Positions 53,517 through 62,559 of a stretch of DNA of 64,000 bases are shown here, piece by piece. The position numbers and the translations under genes are program-made. Source of the stretch: Bacteroidetes bacterium B1(2017). Its GTDB lineage: Bacteria > Bacteroidota > Bacteroidia > UKL13-3. The stretch is taken from NCBI GenBank assembly GCA_002256395.1, contig NKJG01000001.1, forward strand, positions 806,001 through 870,000. The letters are read 5' to 3'. The notes under the pieces are model-generated. The model searched no databases. It saw only the letters and a program-made list of their open reading frames with translations, and had not been told where the DNA came from. How positions within the stretch are numbered: position 1 is the first letter of the stretch; each line of letters begins with the position of its first letter.

Positions 53517-55541
53517 TTGGAAATCATAAACCAGTTTACTAAAGTAGATTATCTCTTTGCAGGCTCAGGCGCTTCTGCAACCCTGCTGCTTATGTGCATG
53601 GCAAAGGAGGGACTGTTAAAAGATAAAAAGGTTTTGATTATAGATCCAGATACAAAACAGTATAACGACAAAACATATTGCTTTTGGTCGGAACAAAATG
53701 AGCAACTTACTTTACAGTGCAAGCATTTAATAAGCCATGCATGGGATCAAGTTTGTGTCAATAAAAACGAGCCAGAGTCTTTATTACCCAAAAAGTATTT
53801 TCATATTTCTGGTATGGATGTTTACAAAGAATTACGGCGCATCATTGATCAACATCATTTAATATGGATTCAAGGTTCTGTTACTAATTTAAGTCTTAGT
53901 GAAAATGGAATTAAGGTAGTTACAGACACAGATAGTTGGGAATCGTCATTCGTTTTTGATAGTCGACCACCAAAATATGTACCTCTTAAAAAGGATGATG
54001 CTCATTTACTTCAATCCTTCATAGGATATGTAATTAGTAGCGACACACCTATTTCAAATTTAAATTGTGTAGACCTAATGGACTTCAACATTGAACAATT
54101 AGGTTCCACCCAGTTTATGTATGTACTTCCTTTAGGTGATGAAAAAATTCTGGTTGAATTAACGCGTTTTGGAGTCGACCTTATTACCCAAAACGAAGCA
54201 CATCCAATCTTGGATTCATACATCCGACAAAGGTTTGGAAATTATCAAATAGAGCATATAGAAAAAGGATGTATTCCTATGAGCACAGCAGCAGTTTCTG
54301 TTGAGGCTTTACCTGGAGTTATTCCCTTAGGAGGAAGAGCTGGTGCTATTAAACCTAGTACAGGCTATGCATTTAAAAACATGTTTCATCATGCCGAACG
54401 TTTAGTAGAAAGTTTGAAAAGAAATGGAACACCTGCAATCATAAGCGAATCATCGCGCTTTAGGTTTTATGACCGCTTGTTACTTATGATACTCAGCAGG
54501 CAACCATCACAAGGGAAATTAATATTTGAAACTTTATTCAAAAAAAATACAACAAAAAATGTATTGCATTTTTTAGACGAAAAGACTACGCTGCTTGAAG
54601 ATGCACAAATCTTTTTGACCCTACCCATGAAACCTTTTCTAAAAGCTGTTGGCTGGGTACTTAGGGCAAGAATGCATAGATTAATAACACCCTTTCTAGT
54701 ATTGTTGTTGTCGTTACTCTTGCTGGTAATGTATAAAATTTCACCGCTTCTATTAAACTATATTCAAATACCTCTATTTACTTTGGGAATATTTATGGTA
54801 GGCATACCCCATGGAGCTGTTGATCATTTGTTGGAGACTGGTAATTTTAAAAAAAGGGTCACGCCTCGCTTTGTAATGAATTACCTTGGTTTAGCATTTC
54901 TTAATTTACTTGTTTGGCTAATTTTTCCAATTGGAGCAGTAGTGTTGTTTGTTTTATATTCTGCTTGGCATTTCGGACAAACCGATATAAAGGAATGGGA
55001 ACTCAAAAAGGCAAATAGGATAAAGATAAGCAGCTGGGGGATATTGCTTTTAGGAATTATTCTATTAGGCCATCTAGCTGAAACCAATCGCATTTTGGAC
55101 CATATGAAGGTCATTGAAATCCCTCTCCCCTATAGCCTAGGAAAACAGATAAGTGTGTTGCTTGCGCTTCTAGGAATTGTATGGGCCAGGCACGAAAAAA
55201 GTTGGAGGATGCTGTTAAGTTCTCTAATGCTTTTAGTTAGTATTGAGCTGCCGCTAATCACTTCCTTTGGTTTATATTTCTTGGGGCAACATAGCATAAA
55301 TGGGTGGTCGCATTTAAAACAAGGAATGAAAGCAAACAACATCTCTCTTTATTATATGGCATTACCTTTTACCCTTGGCGCCTTAGTATTATTTGTTGCT
55401 TTTTTCTTCCTTTTGGTAAATACCAATTTATCTGAGTTCAGCGAAAATCTATTAGCCCTATTTTTTGTGTTCATTTCTTGTATAAGTTTTCCTCATGTAT
55501 TGGCTATGAATAGATTTTACCATTCGAAACTAAAGCAATAG
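53517..55541 (+). CDS. Fused lycopene beta-cyclase (CrtY) and beta-carotene 15,15'-dioxygenase (Brp/Blh)
   Basis: One open frame joins two carotenoid enzymes. Numbering from the possible TTG at 53457: residues ~30-395 are a CrtY-type FAD cyclase (YLFAGSGASATLLL; DPDTKQYNDKTYCFW; GGRAGAIKPSTGYAFKNM at 292-309; FYDRLLLMIL at 337-346). Residues ~412-694 are a multi-spanning Brp/Blh domain with its histidine motifs GIPHGAVDH (449-457), WHFGQTD (504-510), GQHSINGWSHL (610-620) and FPHVLAMNRFYH (678-689). It would close the rings of lycopene and cut beta-carotene to retinal for the rhodopsin next door. The start is uncertain (TTG at 53457 or 53517; no ATG before residue 46). 53517 leaves the usual short leader before the FAD motif. 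Confidence 0.93.
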   Translation: MEIINQFTKVDYLFAGSGASATLLLMCMAKEGLLKDKKVLIIDPDTKQYNDKTYCFWSEQNEQLTLQCKHLISHAWDQVCVNKNEPESLLPKKYFHISGMDVYKELRRIIDQHHLIWIQGSVTNLSLSENGIKVVTDTDSWESSFVFDSRPPKYVPLKKDDAHLLQSFIGYVISSDTPISNLNCVDLMDFNIEQLGSTQFMYVLPLGDEKILVELTRFGVDLITQNEAHPILDSYIRQRFGNYQIEHIEKGCIPMSTAAVSVEALPGVIPLGGRAGAIKPSTGYAFKNMFHHAERLVESLKRNGTPAIISESSRFRFYDRLLLMILSRQPSQGKLIFETLFKKNTTKNVLHFLDEKTTLLEDAQIFLTLPMKPFLKAVGWVLRARMHRLITPFLVLLLSLLLLVMYKISPLLLNYIQIPLFTLGIFMVGIPHGAVDHLLETGNFKKRVTPRFVMNYLGLAFLNLLVWLIFPIGAVVLFVLYSAWHFGQTDIKEWELKKANRIKISSWGILLLGIILLGHLAETNRILDHMKVIEIPLPYSLGKQISVLLALLGIVWARHEKSWRMLLSSLMLLVSIELPLITSFGLYFLGQHSINGWSHLKQGMKANNISLYYMALPFTLGALVLFVAFFFLLVNTNLSEFSENLLALFFVFISCISFPHVLAMNRFYHSKLKQ

Positions 55542-55550
55542 AATATTGCT

Positions 55551-55572
55551 TTTCCCTAAAGGGGGAAATTTT
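55551..55572 (+). terminator. Probable terminator of the crtY-blh gene
   Basis: TTTCCC (55551-55556) pairs with GGGAAA (55563-55568) around a 6-base loop, followed by TTTT. It is 9 bases after the stop. Confidence 0.6.
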
Positions 55573-55614
55573 GCAGATAATTTGGGGTCATTCTATTGCA
55601 AGGGTACTACCTGG

Positions 55615-56199
55615 CTAGTCTAATATTCTTAAGAATTTGGCTAAATCCAAATTGGTTGTCACAAGTAGGTTATCCATAAGCGGAAGTATTTCATCTGTAT
55701 CGCGCTTAAATTCTGATGCACTCAAAAGTATTGTATTCCCATTTTCTGTCCTTACGACAAATGTTTGCGGAGAGCTTGTATACATTTTGTTTGATCCATC
55801 AAGGTTGGATGTCCAAGTTTTCTCCCAAATAATCTTAAAGTCAATAATTTTTTGTCCTATGATATCCGTCCATTTTGGCTCAGAAGAAACATCCCATTTC
55901 TGCTCATACTCATTTGTTGTTTCCTTTAGGTCAATCAGTTTCGATTGAAGTCCGTAACTAATAAAGGTATTGTCCCAAAAAATGTAAATGGTCTTAGTGT
56001 CGGTTTTCAAATACACCGAATAATCAAGTGTGTCAATGTCGGGATACTTGGTGTGATAAGAGGGTTCAGGCCGAACCGTACTTCCTTCCTCCTCAGCAAG
56101 GTATTTTAGTTCTCCATAAATTACCGCACGAATTGTTTGCTCAAGAAACAGTTCTCGGCACTTGTTTTCATAGGTGATATGTTTGTTTGTGAGGGTCAT
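55615..56199 (-). CDS. Hypothetical protein
   Basis: A 194-residue soluble protein with no signal peptide. Mixed alpha/beta; it contains DTLDYSVYLKTDTKTIYIFW and FKIIWEKTWTSNLDGSNKMY, suggesting a beta-rich core. No known family. First of several unrecognised genes in the 55.6-57.9 kb block. Confidence 0.5.
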   Translation of the reverse strand: MTLTNKHITYENKCRELFLEQTIRAVIYGELKYLAEEEGSTVRPEPSYHTKYPDIDTLDYSVYLKTDTKTIYIFWDNTFISYGLQSKLIDLKETTNEYEQKWDVSSEPKWTDIIGQKIIDFKIIWEKTWTSNLDGSNKMYTSSPQTFVVRTENGNTILLSASEFKRDTDEILPLMDNLLVTTNLDLAKFLRILD

Positions 56200-56242
56200 T
56201 TAAAATTGACTTTGATAAAACTTGTATTGTGGGATAAGTATT

Positions 56243-56755
56243 TCAATAATACTGCCCCCTTATATTGTTCATAAAATAACATGGCGTTAAATGATTGCTA
56301 TCAAGTTGTCTCCAAACTAAATGGTCTTTTTTCCCATCATAATAGGCTTGCACTTGTCCTTTGAATTTAAATCTACTTGTTTCCATATACTCAAAAACTC
56401 CTACTTGGCATCCATCTCTAAATAAATCACATTGTATTCCTGTTACAGCGAAGAAGGGCAAAGGCATAATTCTTTTTAAAGTTAAATATGCTAGGTCGCC
56501 AACTCGCAAATGGGTCAATTTGCATTTATCGATCGCTTGAGTCATCGTTGTATCGTCCAATTTGTCAATTAGAATTTGAATAGCCTCCTTTTTGTTAGCA
56601 ATTATTCGCCACGTTACAGAATTACATTCAAAGGGATCTCCAGCTAAATTGATTAAACTATCTACCTGCAAGTTTATTCGGTTGTCCTGAGCAAATGAAA
56701 GATTGCTTATCAAAATAAAAAGTAGTGAGAAAAATAATTTCGCAGCTTGTTTCAT
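56243..56755 (-). CDS. Hypothetical exported protein
   Basis: A 170-residue exported protein (signal ends LSFAQ). It contains four Cys (FECNS, DKCKL, IQCDLFRDGCQ) that may form disulfides. Its start overlaps the stop of the next upstream gene by one base (TAATG). Function unknown. Confidence 0.55.
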   Translation of the reverse strand: MKQAAKLFFSLLFILISNLSFAQDNRINLQVDSLINLAGDPFECNSVTWRIIANKKEAIQILIDKLDDTTMTQAIDKCKLTHLRVGDLAYLTLKRIMPLPFFAVTGIQCDLFRDGCQVGVFEYMETSRFKFKGQVQAYYDGKKDHLVWRQLDSNHLTPCYFMNNIRGQYY

Positions 56756-57186
56756 TATTGAGGCTTAAGTAGTAGAGTCGAAATTAAAGAAATTGCTAAC
56801 CCCAATAAAGGTACTAAGAAAAGAAGATAAAGGCGTTCAAAAAAAAGTTGTTGTAGAACATCCTTTTGGGTGGTAATAAACAATCCAATAATTGATAAAA
56901 GTATGGTTACTATTAAGAAGTTTATAAAAGATGCCTTTACCCAATAGGAAAATGAGTTCAAGCCAGGATTTTGAAAACGAAACTTAAGGCTAGTTGCAAT
57001 ACATGCTGCTATTGGAGAGAATAGGATACCAGCAAACAAAGATTGAACTACAATATGGCTTTTATCTATGGTACCAGCATTTACAAGCTGAACCAATACA
57101 CTTAAAATTAAGGCAGAAATAAGCGCTATACCAATGCCAATGAAGCTATAGTTTAATGGAAGAAATATCTTTTTAATTCTTGTCAT
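56755..57186 (-). CDS. Hypothetical four-helix membrane protein
   Basis: About 143 residues from the ATG at 57186, with four hydrophobic segments (LNYSFIGIGIALISALILSV; IVVQSLFAGILFSPIAACIA; FLIVTILLSIIGLFI; LYLLFLVPLLGLAISLIST). It overlaps the neighbouring genes at both ends (ATGA and TAATG), so three genes are translationally coupled. No family recognised. Confidence 0.55.
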   Translation of the reverse strand: MTRIKKIFLPLNYSFIGIGIALISALILSVLVQLVNAGTIDKSHIVVQSLFAGILFSPIAACIATSLKFRFQNPGLNSFSYWVKASFINFLIVTILLSIIGLFITTQKDVLQQLFFERLYLLFLVPLLGLAISLISTLLLKPQ

Positions 57187-57890
57187 TTGTAGTAATAGAA
57201 CCAATTACTTTGATAATTATTGTCAAAATTCTCTTTGCTATCTATAGTAACAGAAAAGAACTCCCGCTTAAAGTATTTAAATTCATCGTACTCACTTAGC
57301 AAGTCAAAATACTTTAAAGACCACCTGTTATGTTCTTCTGAGTTCGTATACTTTTTTACTTGTTCGTCTGTATAAAGAAAAACAGTTGTTCCCGCAAAGG
57401 CTCGAGAGATTTCCCAAATGTCTTGATTGTTTAATTCCTCTTTAAGTGCAGTAACTTTTCCTTCTGGAATACTTTCATTGGCTTCAATTTTTGCTATCGA
57501 TTCAAAGGAGCCATATATCACCCAAATATCCTCCGTTTTATATTTGGAGGGTATCTGTCTTTTAAAAAGTCCAACTAATCCAGTGCCTTTTATGAGCCCT
57601 TGCTGTATTAATATCTCCTCAAATTTCTTACCTATCGCCTTTTGTTTTTCGGTGTCGAAACTGCACTTATCCAATCCCATAAACAGATCCTTTTCACTTG
57701 CATATTCAAAACAAATTTCTAATCTGGGTCTTATTCCTTTGTCAATTGTGTCGTAGAAAATAGAGATTGTTTTAACGCCATAGGTATTGTCAATCCATGC
57801 GGCAAGTGGCTTAAATTCTAGTTTCATTTCCTTCTTCCCAAGCAGTATTTGCTTGGTTACTTTGTAAACTTTATCAGAAGGCATTATCAT
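57183..57890 (-). CDS. Hypothetical protein
   Basis: A 235-residue soluble alpha/beta protein with acidic helices (KQKAIGKKFEEILIQQGLIK; KVTALKEELNNQDIWEISRA) and an aromatic C-terminus (NNYQSNWFYYYK). First gene of the coupled three-gene set. The function is not recognisable. Confidence 0.5.
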   Translation of the reverse strand: MIMPSDKVYKVTKQILLGKKEMKLEFKPLAAWIDNTYGVKTISIFYDTIDKGIRPRLEICFEYASEKDLFMGLDKCSFDTEKQKAIGKKFEEILIQQGLIKGTGLVGLFKRQIPSKYKTEDIWVIYGSFESIAKIEANESIPEGKVTALKEELNNQDIWEISRAFAGTTVFLYTDEQVKKYTNSEEHNRWSLKYFDLLSEYDEFKYFKREFFSVTIDSKENFDNNYQSNWFYYYK

Positions 57891-58065
57891 ACTAGTTGTC
57901 GGTTTGTTTTGAAGGTATGCCTATCAAATATCCTGCAAAAAAAGTGTTTTACAAATTTGCACTTGCGTTTTTTGCTTGGGTATTCATCTTTTAATAATGG
58001 GCGTTCTTTTTCAGCAGATAAATATTCCTTAATCAACCTTCTTTAATTTCAACAATTTTCTCAAT

Positions 58066-58566
58066 TCAATTTGTCAACAAACATTTAAATCTAATATCTA
58101 ATTCATCAATAAGCTGAAAATCATTTATCCATCGAATTCCCATGTTATCGCAAACATTTGGTATTCTAATTCTCTTAGAATTTAATGCCGTAATTTTTTC
58201 TTCCTTAGTTACTACACTTGCCTTTTCATTTAAGGCATGTGCAATAATCCAAGGGTCGGCAAGTGATCTGCCATTTATATTGTCAACCAAACTTTTGTGT
58301 ATAGGGTCATGCAAATATGTTTTTTGCAAGGACTTCGTTACCTGTTCGCTAATTTTCTGGACTGGGATTTTACTTGCTTTTAACCACCGAGAAAGATTGT
58401 CTTCTGTTCGTATAATTTCTTCATACGCTAATTCAGGTATAAAAATCTTTTCTAGCTTGCCAAGTTCATTCAATACATCCCAATAGTCGGGACAAAATTT
58501 TGGGTTGTAATATTTTTGCCAAGCTTGAATTAGCACATTGGCATCCAAACAATAGGTATATGCCAT
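58066..58566 (-). CDS. DUF4411 PIN-like protein (putative toxin)
   Basis: A 166-residue PIN-fold protein of the DUF4411 type. YCLDANVLIQAWQKYYNPKF holds the first catalytic Asp, AYEEIIRTEDNLSRWL an acidic residue, and LADPWIIAHALNEKASVVT the third. Such proteins are expected RNases. It lies 5 bases after the XRE/ImmA gene, the arrangement seen for DUF4411 toxin-antitoxin-like pairs. Confidence 0.85.
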   Translation of the reverse strand: MAYTYCLDANVLIQAWQKYYNPKFCPDYWDVLNELGKLEKIFIPELAYEEIIRTEDNLSRWLKASKIPVQKISEQVTKSLQKTYLHDPIHKSLVDNINGRSLADPWIIAHALNEKASVVTKEEKITALNSKRIRIPNVCDNMGIRWINDFQLIDELDIRFKCLLTN

Positions 58567-58571
58567 TGCCT

Positions 58572-59750
58572 TTATCTAAGTATATGAGATTCTAATTTTT
58601 GAAATTTATTTACTTGAACATTTAATAGATTACTTGCCAAAGTTGGTTCGATATACCCACCTCTAAAAGCATCTAAAACGGCTTGAGTAAATAACCTACT
58701 ATTTCTATTTAATTGTAGTAAAAAATAATTGGGACCACCTAGTTTTTCCTTCTCTTTTTGCTTTGCCTTCCTTTCGGCCTCTCTTCTTTGATACTCAATA
58801 AAATCTAGCTCCGCTTGTTTTTTGAGTTTTTGATAAGTAGACACCGAAATAATTGATAAATTTAATGCTCGTACCAATAATGCAAACGAACTTACACCGA
58901 ATTGATTTGCCATTTTAAATACATCTTTTGACGAATGAAATAAAGATACATCAAAATCTAACATTATTTCCCTAGGCATAAGCGCATTCGCCGCTACTTC
59001 ATTGCAAAACAATTCCACAGGATGTTGTTTATCCCTTTGTTTCAAGTGTGGTTCAACTTCATTTGAAATACCTGTTTCCGCAATCCAAATATGTGCTAGT
59101 TCATGCACTAATGTAAAAAGTTGTGCAGCATTCCAATCATCCGAATTAACGAATACAAATGGAGCTAGCTTATCCGAAATGGCAAACCCTTGTAATTCTT
59201 CAGCGTCTAATTTTAGTCGCGAATGAATAAAGCTTGTTCGCGAAATAAATATCCCCTTCGTTTCTGCTGCCTCAATCCATTCTTTTATTGGATTGTCTGA
59301 TTTGTAAAAACTGGGAGTAATAGATAAGGTTTGAAGGATGTCATTTGCCACCCTTTGAGGATTGTCATTCAAATTAAATCGTCCAACAAAAGCTAGTTTT
59401 TCCTCCTTATTATCTGCATACACATCACTTATCCATGACTGTTTCTGCTGAATTTCTCGAATAATAAAAATAGAGGAAGTAGTTAACGCTTTTGAACCCA
59501 ATGTTCTAAAGTCCTGCAAGGGTTGAAAGTCTCGAGGAATTTCTGGTAAAAAGAAAAGTGCAAATGGTCTTTTGTATAATTTTGCTAAGGTTTGTGCTTG
59601 CCGCATGGTTGGTTGGCTAGTACCAGCCTCCCATTCCTTTAGCTTTTCAATACTCACTGGTACTTTGGCCGCTGCAATTTCCTCGCTTATTCTTGCCGAT
59701 TCTCTTGCCCATTTTAGCACATTTGGTGTTATGTATGCTTTGTCTGCCAT
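58572..59750 (-). CDS. XRE HTH-ImmA/IrrE metallopeptidase protein (putative antitoxin)
   Basis: A 392-residue protein. An N-terminal XRE helix-turn-helix (ARESARISEEIAAAKVPVSI; TMRQAQTLAKLYKRPFALFF) is followed by an ImmA/IrrE domain with the zinc motif HELAHIWI and the later Glu in NEVAANALMP. A basic helical region (RREAERKAKQKEKEK) precedes the C-terminus. Such proteins cleave or bind partner repressors or, paired with DUF4411, probably neutralise it. Confidence 0.88.
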   Translation of the reverse strand: MADKAYITPNVLKWARESARISEEIAAAKVPVSIEKLKEWEAGTSQPTMRQAQTLAKLYKRPFALFFLPEIPRDFQPLQDFRTLGSKALTTSSIFIIREIQQKQSWISDVYADNKEEKLAFVGRFNLNDNPQRVANDILQTLSITPSFYKSDNPIKEWIEAAETKGIFISRTSFIHSRLKLDAEELQGFAISDKLAPFVFVNSDDWNAAQLFTLVHELAHIWIAETGISNEVEPHLKQRDKQHPVELFCNEVAANALMPREIMLDFDVSLFHSSKDVFKMANQFGVSSFALLVRALNLSIISVSTYQKLKKQAELDFIEYQRREAERKAKQKEKEKLGGPNYFLLQLNRNSRLFTQAVLDAFRGGYIEPTLASNLLNVQVNKFQKLESHILR

Positions 59751-59925
59751 TGCAGTGGCGAATATATATTTTTCAAATTCGATTTAATCAAAATCCAAAC
59801 CCTTCCATAATAAATAGACATAATTAGTATGTAGCCAAAAATATCCGCAGCCCCATTATTAGTAACTTGGAGAGGAAAATGAAAGATATAGGATAAAATA
59901 TTCTTTGTAGCACCATACACCCAAG

Positions 59926-60453
59926 CTATTTTCTTAACAATACTGGTTCTACTGGTGGGTCTATAATAAGCTTTTCGCTAAGGTTGGGGTAATCCGTTCT
60001 CATTCCTTCCAAAGTATGTCCAGATGGGTCTAAAAAATACCAATTAATTCCTTTGTCGGGCGAAATAGCAATTAGGGTCGATTTACAAAATAATTTCCCA
60101 GCTGGCACTGTCATTAATAATAACTGGGTTAAGGTTGTTTGAAATTCATCCTCCGTTTCAATTATTGGATTAGGTTTTAAAAATTTAACCGAATCAATAG
60201 ACATTCCTTGGCTAGCCAGTTTAGCATACATATAGCATGTCATTTCAATTACTTTTTCTCTACCACCCGCCATGGAAACTAACTTAGGATACATTTTTTC
60301 GACCATTTTAATTGTGTCTTTATTTATAACTAATTGCGCATAGTCGTTTACTTGCTTCACTAGATTTTCGACACTGCCAGTTGAATTTGTTTTGGCTTGC
60401 CCAAACAGATTCAAGCTCACAAATAGCGATATCAGGGTAATTAGTTGTTTCAT
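59926..60453 (-). CDS. Hypothetical exported protein
   Basis: A 175-residue exported protein (signal ends NLFGQ). Helical first half, strands in the second (TLIAISPDKGINWYFLDPSG). The layout recalls a small NTF2-like/DUF4348-type fold, not certain. TAATTTTG (60483-60490, minus strand) fits a -7 box 29 bases before the ATG. Function unknown. Confidence 0.55.
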   Translation of the reverse strand: MKQLITLISLFVSLNLFGQAKTNSTGSVENLVKQVNDYAQLVINKDTIKMVEKMYPKLVSMAGGREKVIEMTCYMYAKLASQGMSIDSVKFLKPNPIIETEDEFQTTLTQLLLMTVPAGKLFCKSTLIAISPDKGINWYFLDPSGHTLEGMRTDYPNLSEKLIIDPPVEPVLLRK

Positions 60454-60614
60454 GGATGTTAATGCTTATGATTTTACGAGCACAAAATTACAATTTACCG
60501 ATTGCAAATTTGTCTTTGACTATAAATTATCTCTATCACACCAAATACCCCCTCATTCCATTCCCGCTGATTCTAGGGTGTAGTATTACAAAGGTATCCC
60601 GCTTCTTTTTTAAG

Positions 60615-61238
60615 TTACAGGTATATAGTTAGCCCCAACACATCTTTTCGAGCTTCTTTACGCCATTCTTTCCCATATTCCTTGTCGAGGTGCCTAAAAA
60701 CTACTTTGTTGTATTCTGTCGCTTGTTTTATAGAAGAGCATTGAGACCCAAGGTTTATATAGCCTATGGAATATTTGGTTTGAAAGTCATCATCTCCTGC
60801 TTGCTTCAGAACAGACTTATCAGCAGTTAAATATAATTTAGCATGCCCAGAGGCTATTTCTTTCCGCGCCCTTTCAGCACTTATACGTGTAGCAACTAAA
60901 CTTGGTTCGCTAATAAATAAAGAATCTGGAATGGGCTTTAATTCAAAATGGATTTTAACTTCCTTTTCAATGGTAATAAGCGTATCAAGTGTATAATATC
61001 TATTTCCTTCTACTTTTAATTGGTAAGCGCCAGCGGCAAAATTTTTAAACGAAAAATATCCATCCCCTTCCGTTAAGGCAACTATTTTGGGCATTCCATT
61101 TTTATAAATTCCAACTTTCACAAAATCCAAAGGCGCTTTTGTTTTTACATCGCAAATAGTTCCAGCAAAGCCTATAGACTGGGCAAAAGCGCTACCTGTT
61201 AGTATAAAAAGGATTAGTAATAATTGGATTGGTTTCAT
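60615..61238 (-). CDS. Exported protein with carboxypeptidase-like regulatory domain
   Basis: About 207 residues from the ATG at 61238, which gives a proper signal peptide (PIQLLLILFILTGSAFAQ); the longer frame to 61388 would put 50 charged residues before it. A single beta-sandwich of the CarboxypepD-reg type follows (FAGTICDVKTKAPLDFVKVG; DGYFSFKNFAAGAYQLKVEG). The C-terminus is helical and charged. Likely a periplasmic or surface binding protein. Confidence 0.65.
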   Translation of the reverse strand: MKPIQLLLILFILTGSAFAQSIGFAGTICDVKTKAPLDFVKVGIYKNGMPKIVALTEGDGYFSFKNFAAGAYQLKVEGNRYYTLDTLITIEKEVKIHFELKPIPDSLFISEPSLVATRISAERARKEIASGHAKLYLTADKSVLKQAGDDDFQTKYSIGYINLGSQCSSIKQATEYNKVVFRHLDKEYGKEWRKEARKDVLGLTIYL

Positions 61239-61341
61239 GAGTGATGAAAGATTCTTATTGTCCAAAGGTTCATCACTTGAGAAAACAATAAGTTTATAGC
61301 TAAGGATATGGTTAAGGTATTTCTTGATTATAAGGTTCTCA

Positions 61342-61563
61342 TCACTCAATTTTCTCTTCCGATTCAAATTGAATTTTAGTAGCTTCAAATTGCTCTAAAA
61401 TAAGTGCCATTATTCTTTCAGTAACAACATCTGAAATTTCTTTTACCGACATTCCTTGACGAATAGTTAAATCTTTCTCTGGAGTTTCCTTGAATACCGA
61501 CAAAACATCTTTATTAGAATAGGAATTACTCTCGCAGAGTGGAATAAAAGATTTAGTTTCCAT
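61342..61563 (-). CDS. Small hypothetical protein
   Basis: A 73-residue acidic protein with one predicted helix (GMSVKEISDVVTERIMALIL). It starts 3 bases after the next small gene's stop, suggesting an operon. No family recognised. Confidence 0.4.
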   Translation of the reverse strand: METKSFIPLCESNSYSNKDVLSVFKETPEKDLTIRQGMSVKEISDVVTERIMALILEQFEATKIQFESEEKIE

Positions 61564-61566
61564 GTT

Positions 61567-61794
61567 TTATACGTTAAAATAATTGTCGAAAAAATGCTGG
61601 TTCAATTCTGGTTTGAAATACTGTTTATGTTTCATCCATAAAAATCCATCACCTTTCGAAATAACTGCAACATCTACAGGCCCTCCTACACTCTCCTCGG
61701 CGAAAGTAATTTTTCTTTTCAAATATGTCAAATAAATCAAGCTTTCGGCCATCTCCGAAAGATCTTCTTTTGCTAAGTTACTTACCGCATTCAT
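61567..61794 (-). CDS. Small hypothetical protein
   Basis: A 75-residue protein: a helical N-terminus (LSEMAESLIYLTYLKRKITF) and a C-terminal strand with DGFLWMKHKQYFKPELNQHF. Paired with the 73-residue gene; such two-small-gene units are sometimes toxin-antitoxin or phage genes, but no motif shows it. Confidence 0.4.
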   Translation of the reverse strand: MNAVSNLAKEDLSEMAESLIYLTYLKRKITFAEESVGGPVDVAVISKGDGFLWMKHKQYFKPELNQHFFDNYFNV

Positions 61795-61900
61795 TAAAGG
61801 AATAATATGACTCTCTTGCCTTATATTTTGGTAAGGTTGAGTTCAGTTGGTGTTGTAGGTGGTTTAGTTAATTTATATAAAAAACCACACTTTTCTCAAT

Positions 61901-62557
61901 TTAGTAGTGTTGATACCAATCTATGAATTTCTTTTCTTTGGTTAAGGAAGAATATATTTTTGTTTTAATCAACCTGCCCCTTTTCCATTTTCTTTTTTCT
62001 TGAATAAATAGGGCGGTATTTGAATTATAAGGATAAAATAGGTACTCAAAACCTTGTTTTAAATAGAAATTGTTTTTGTCTCTGTCGTTGACAAATTGTG
62101 CCATAGATGTTGGATGCCATGGATATGCTTTAACTTGATTTGTGTCGTAATAAAACACGGTAAATTTGGCAGGTTGGCCGTTGTCAACATAGGTGGTCTT
62201 TGTAACAATTTCCGAAGTGATTATATTATTAGATGTCTTTTCAATAACTTTAATAAGTTCAATTGTATCTTTCAGTGAGCATAACAATAAAGAAGTCGGT
62301 TGTTTATACACTAAAAACTGTAAGGTATATTCTAATTCACCAAAAACAATTTTTCCGGACAAAACATTCAAAACCTTCTCTCCAGTTGATTTCGCCTTCC
62401 ATTTTACGTATGTACTATCAGCAGAAACATAGGCACTAATTTTTTTCTTTGGCCAGATTCCTAAATAAATACCTCGTATAGATTCTTGAGAAAATAAGTT
62501 GTTAAAGCAAAAGAGGTAAATTGTGGTAAAAATAAAAATTAGGTGTTGCTTTTTCAT
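61901..62557 (-). CDS. Hypothetical exported protein
   Basis: About 218 residues from the ATG at 62557, a signal peptide (FIFTTIYLFCFNNLFSQ) and a beta-rich body (YLGIWPKKKISAYVSADSTY; TSLLLCSLKDTIELIKVIEK). The stop of the higA-like gene (TGA) ends two bases before this ATG, so it could be read through from the HigBA module. Function unknown. Confidence 0.5.
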   Translation of the reverse strand: MKKQHLIFIFTTIYLFCFNNLFSQESIRGIYLGIWPKKKISAYVSADSTYVKWKAKSTGEKVLNVLSGKIVFGELEYTLQFLVYKQPTSLLLCSLKDTIELIKVIEKTSNNIITSEIVTKTTYVDNGQPAKFTVFYYDTNQVKAYPWHPTSMAQFVNDRDKNNFYLKQGFEYLFYPYNSNTALFIQEKRKWKRGRLIKTKIYSSLTKEKKFIDWYQHY

Positions 62558-62559
62558 TA

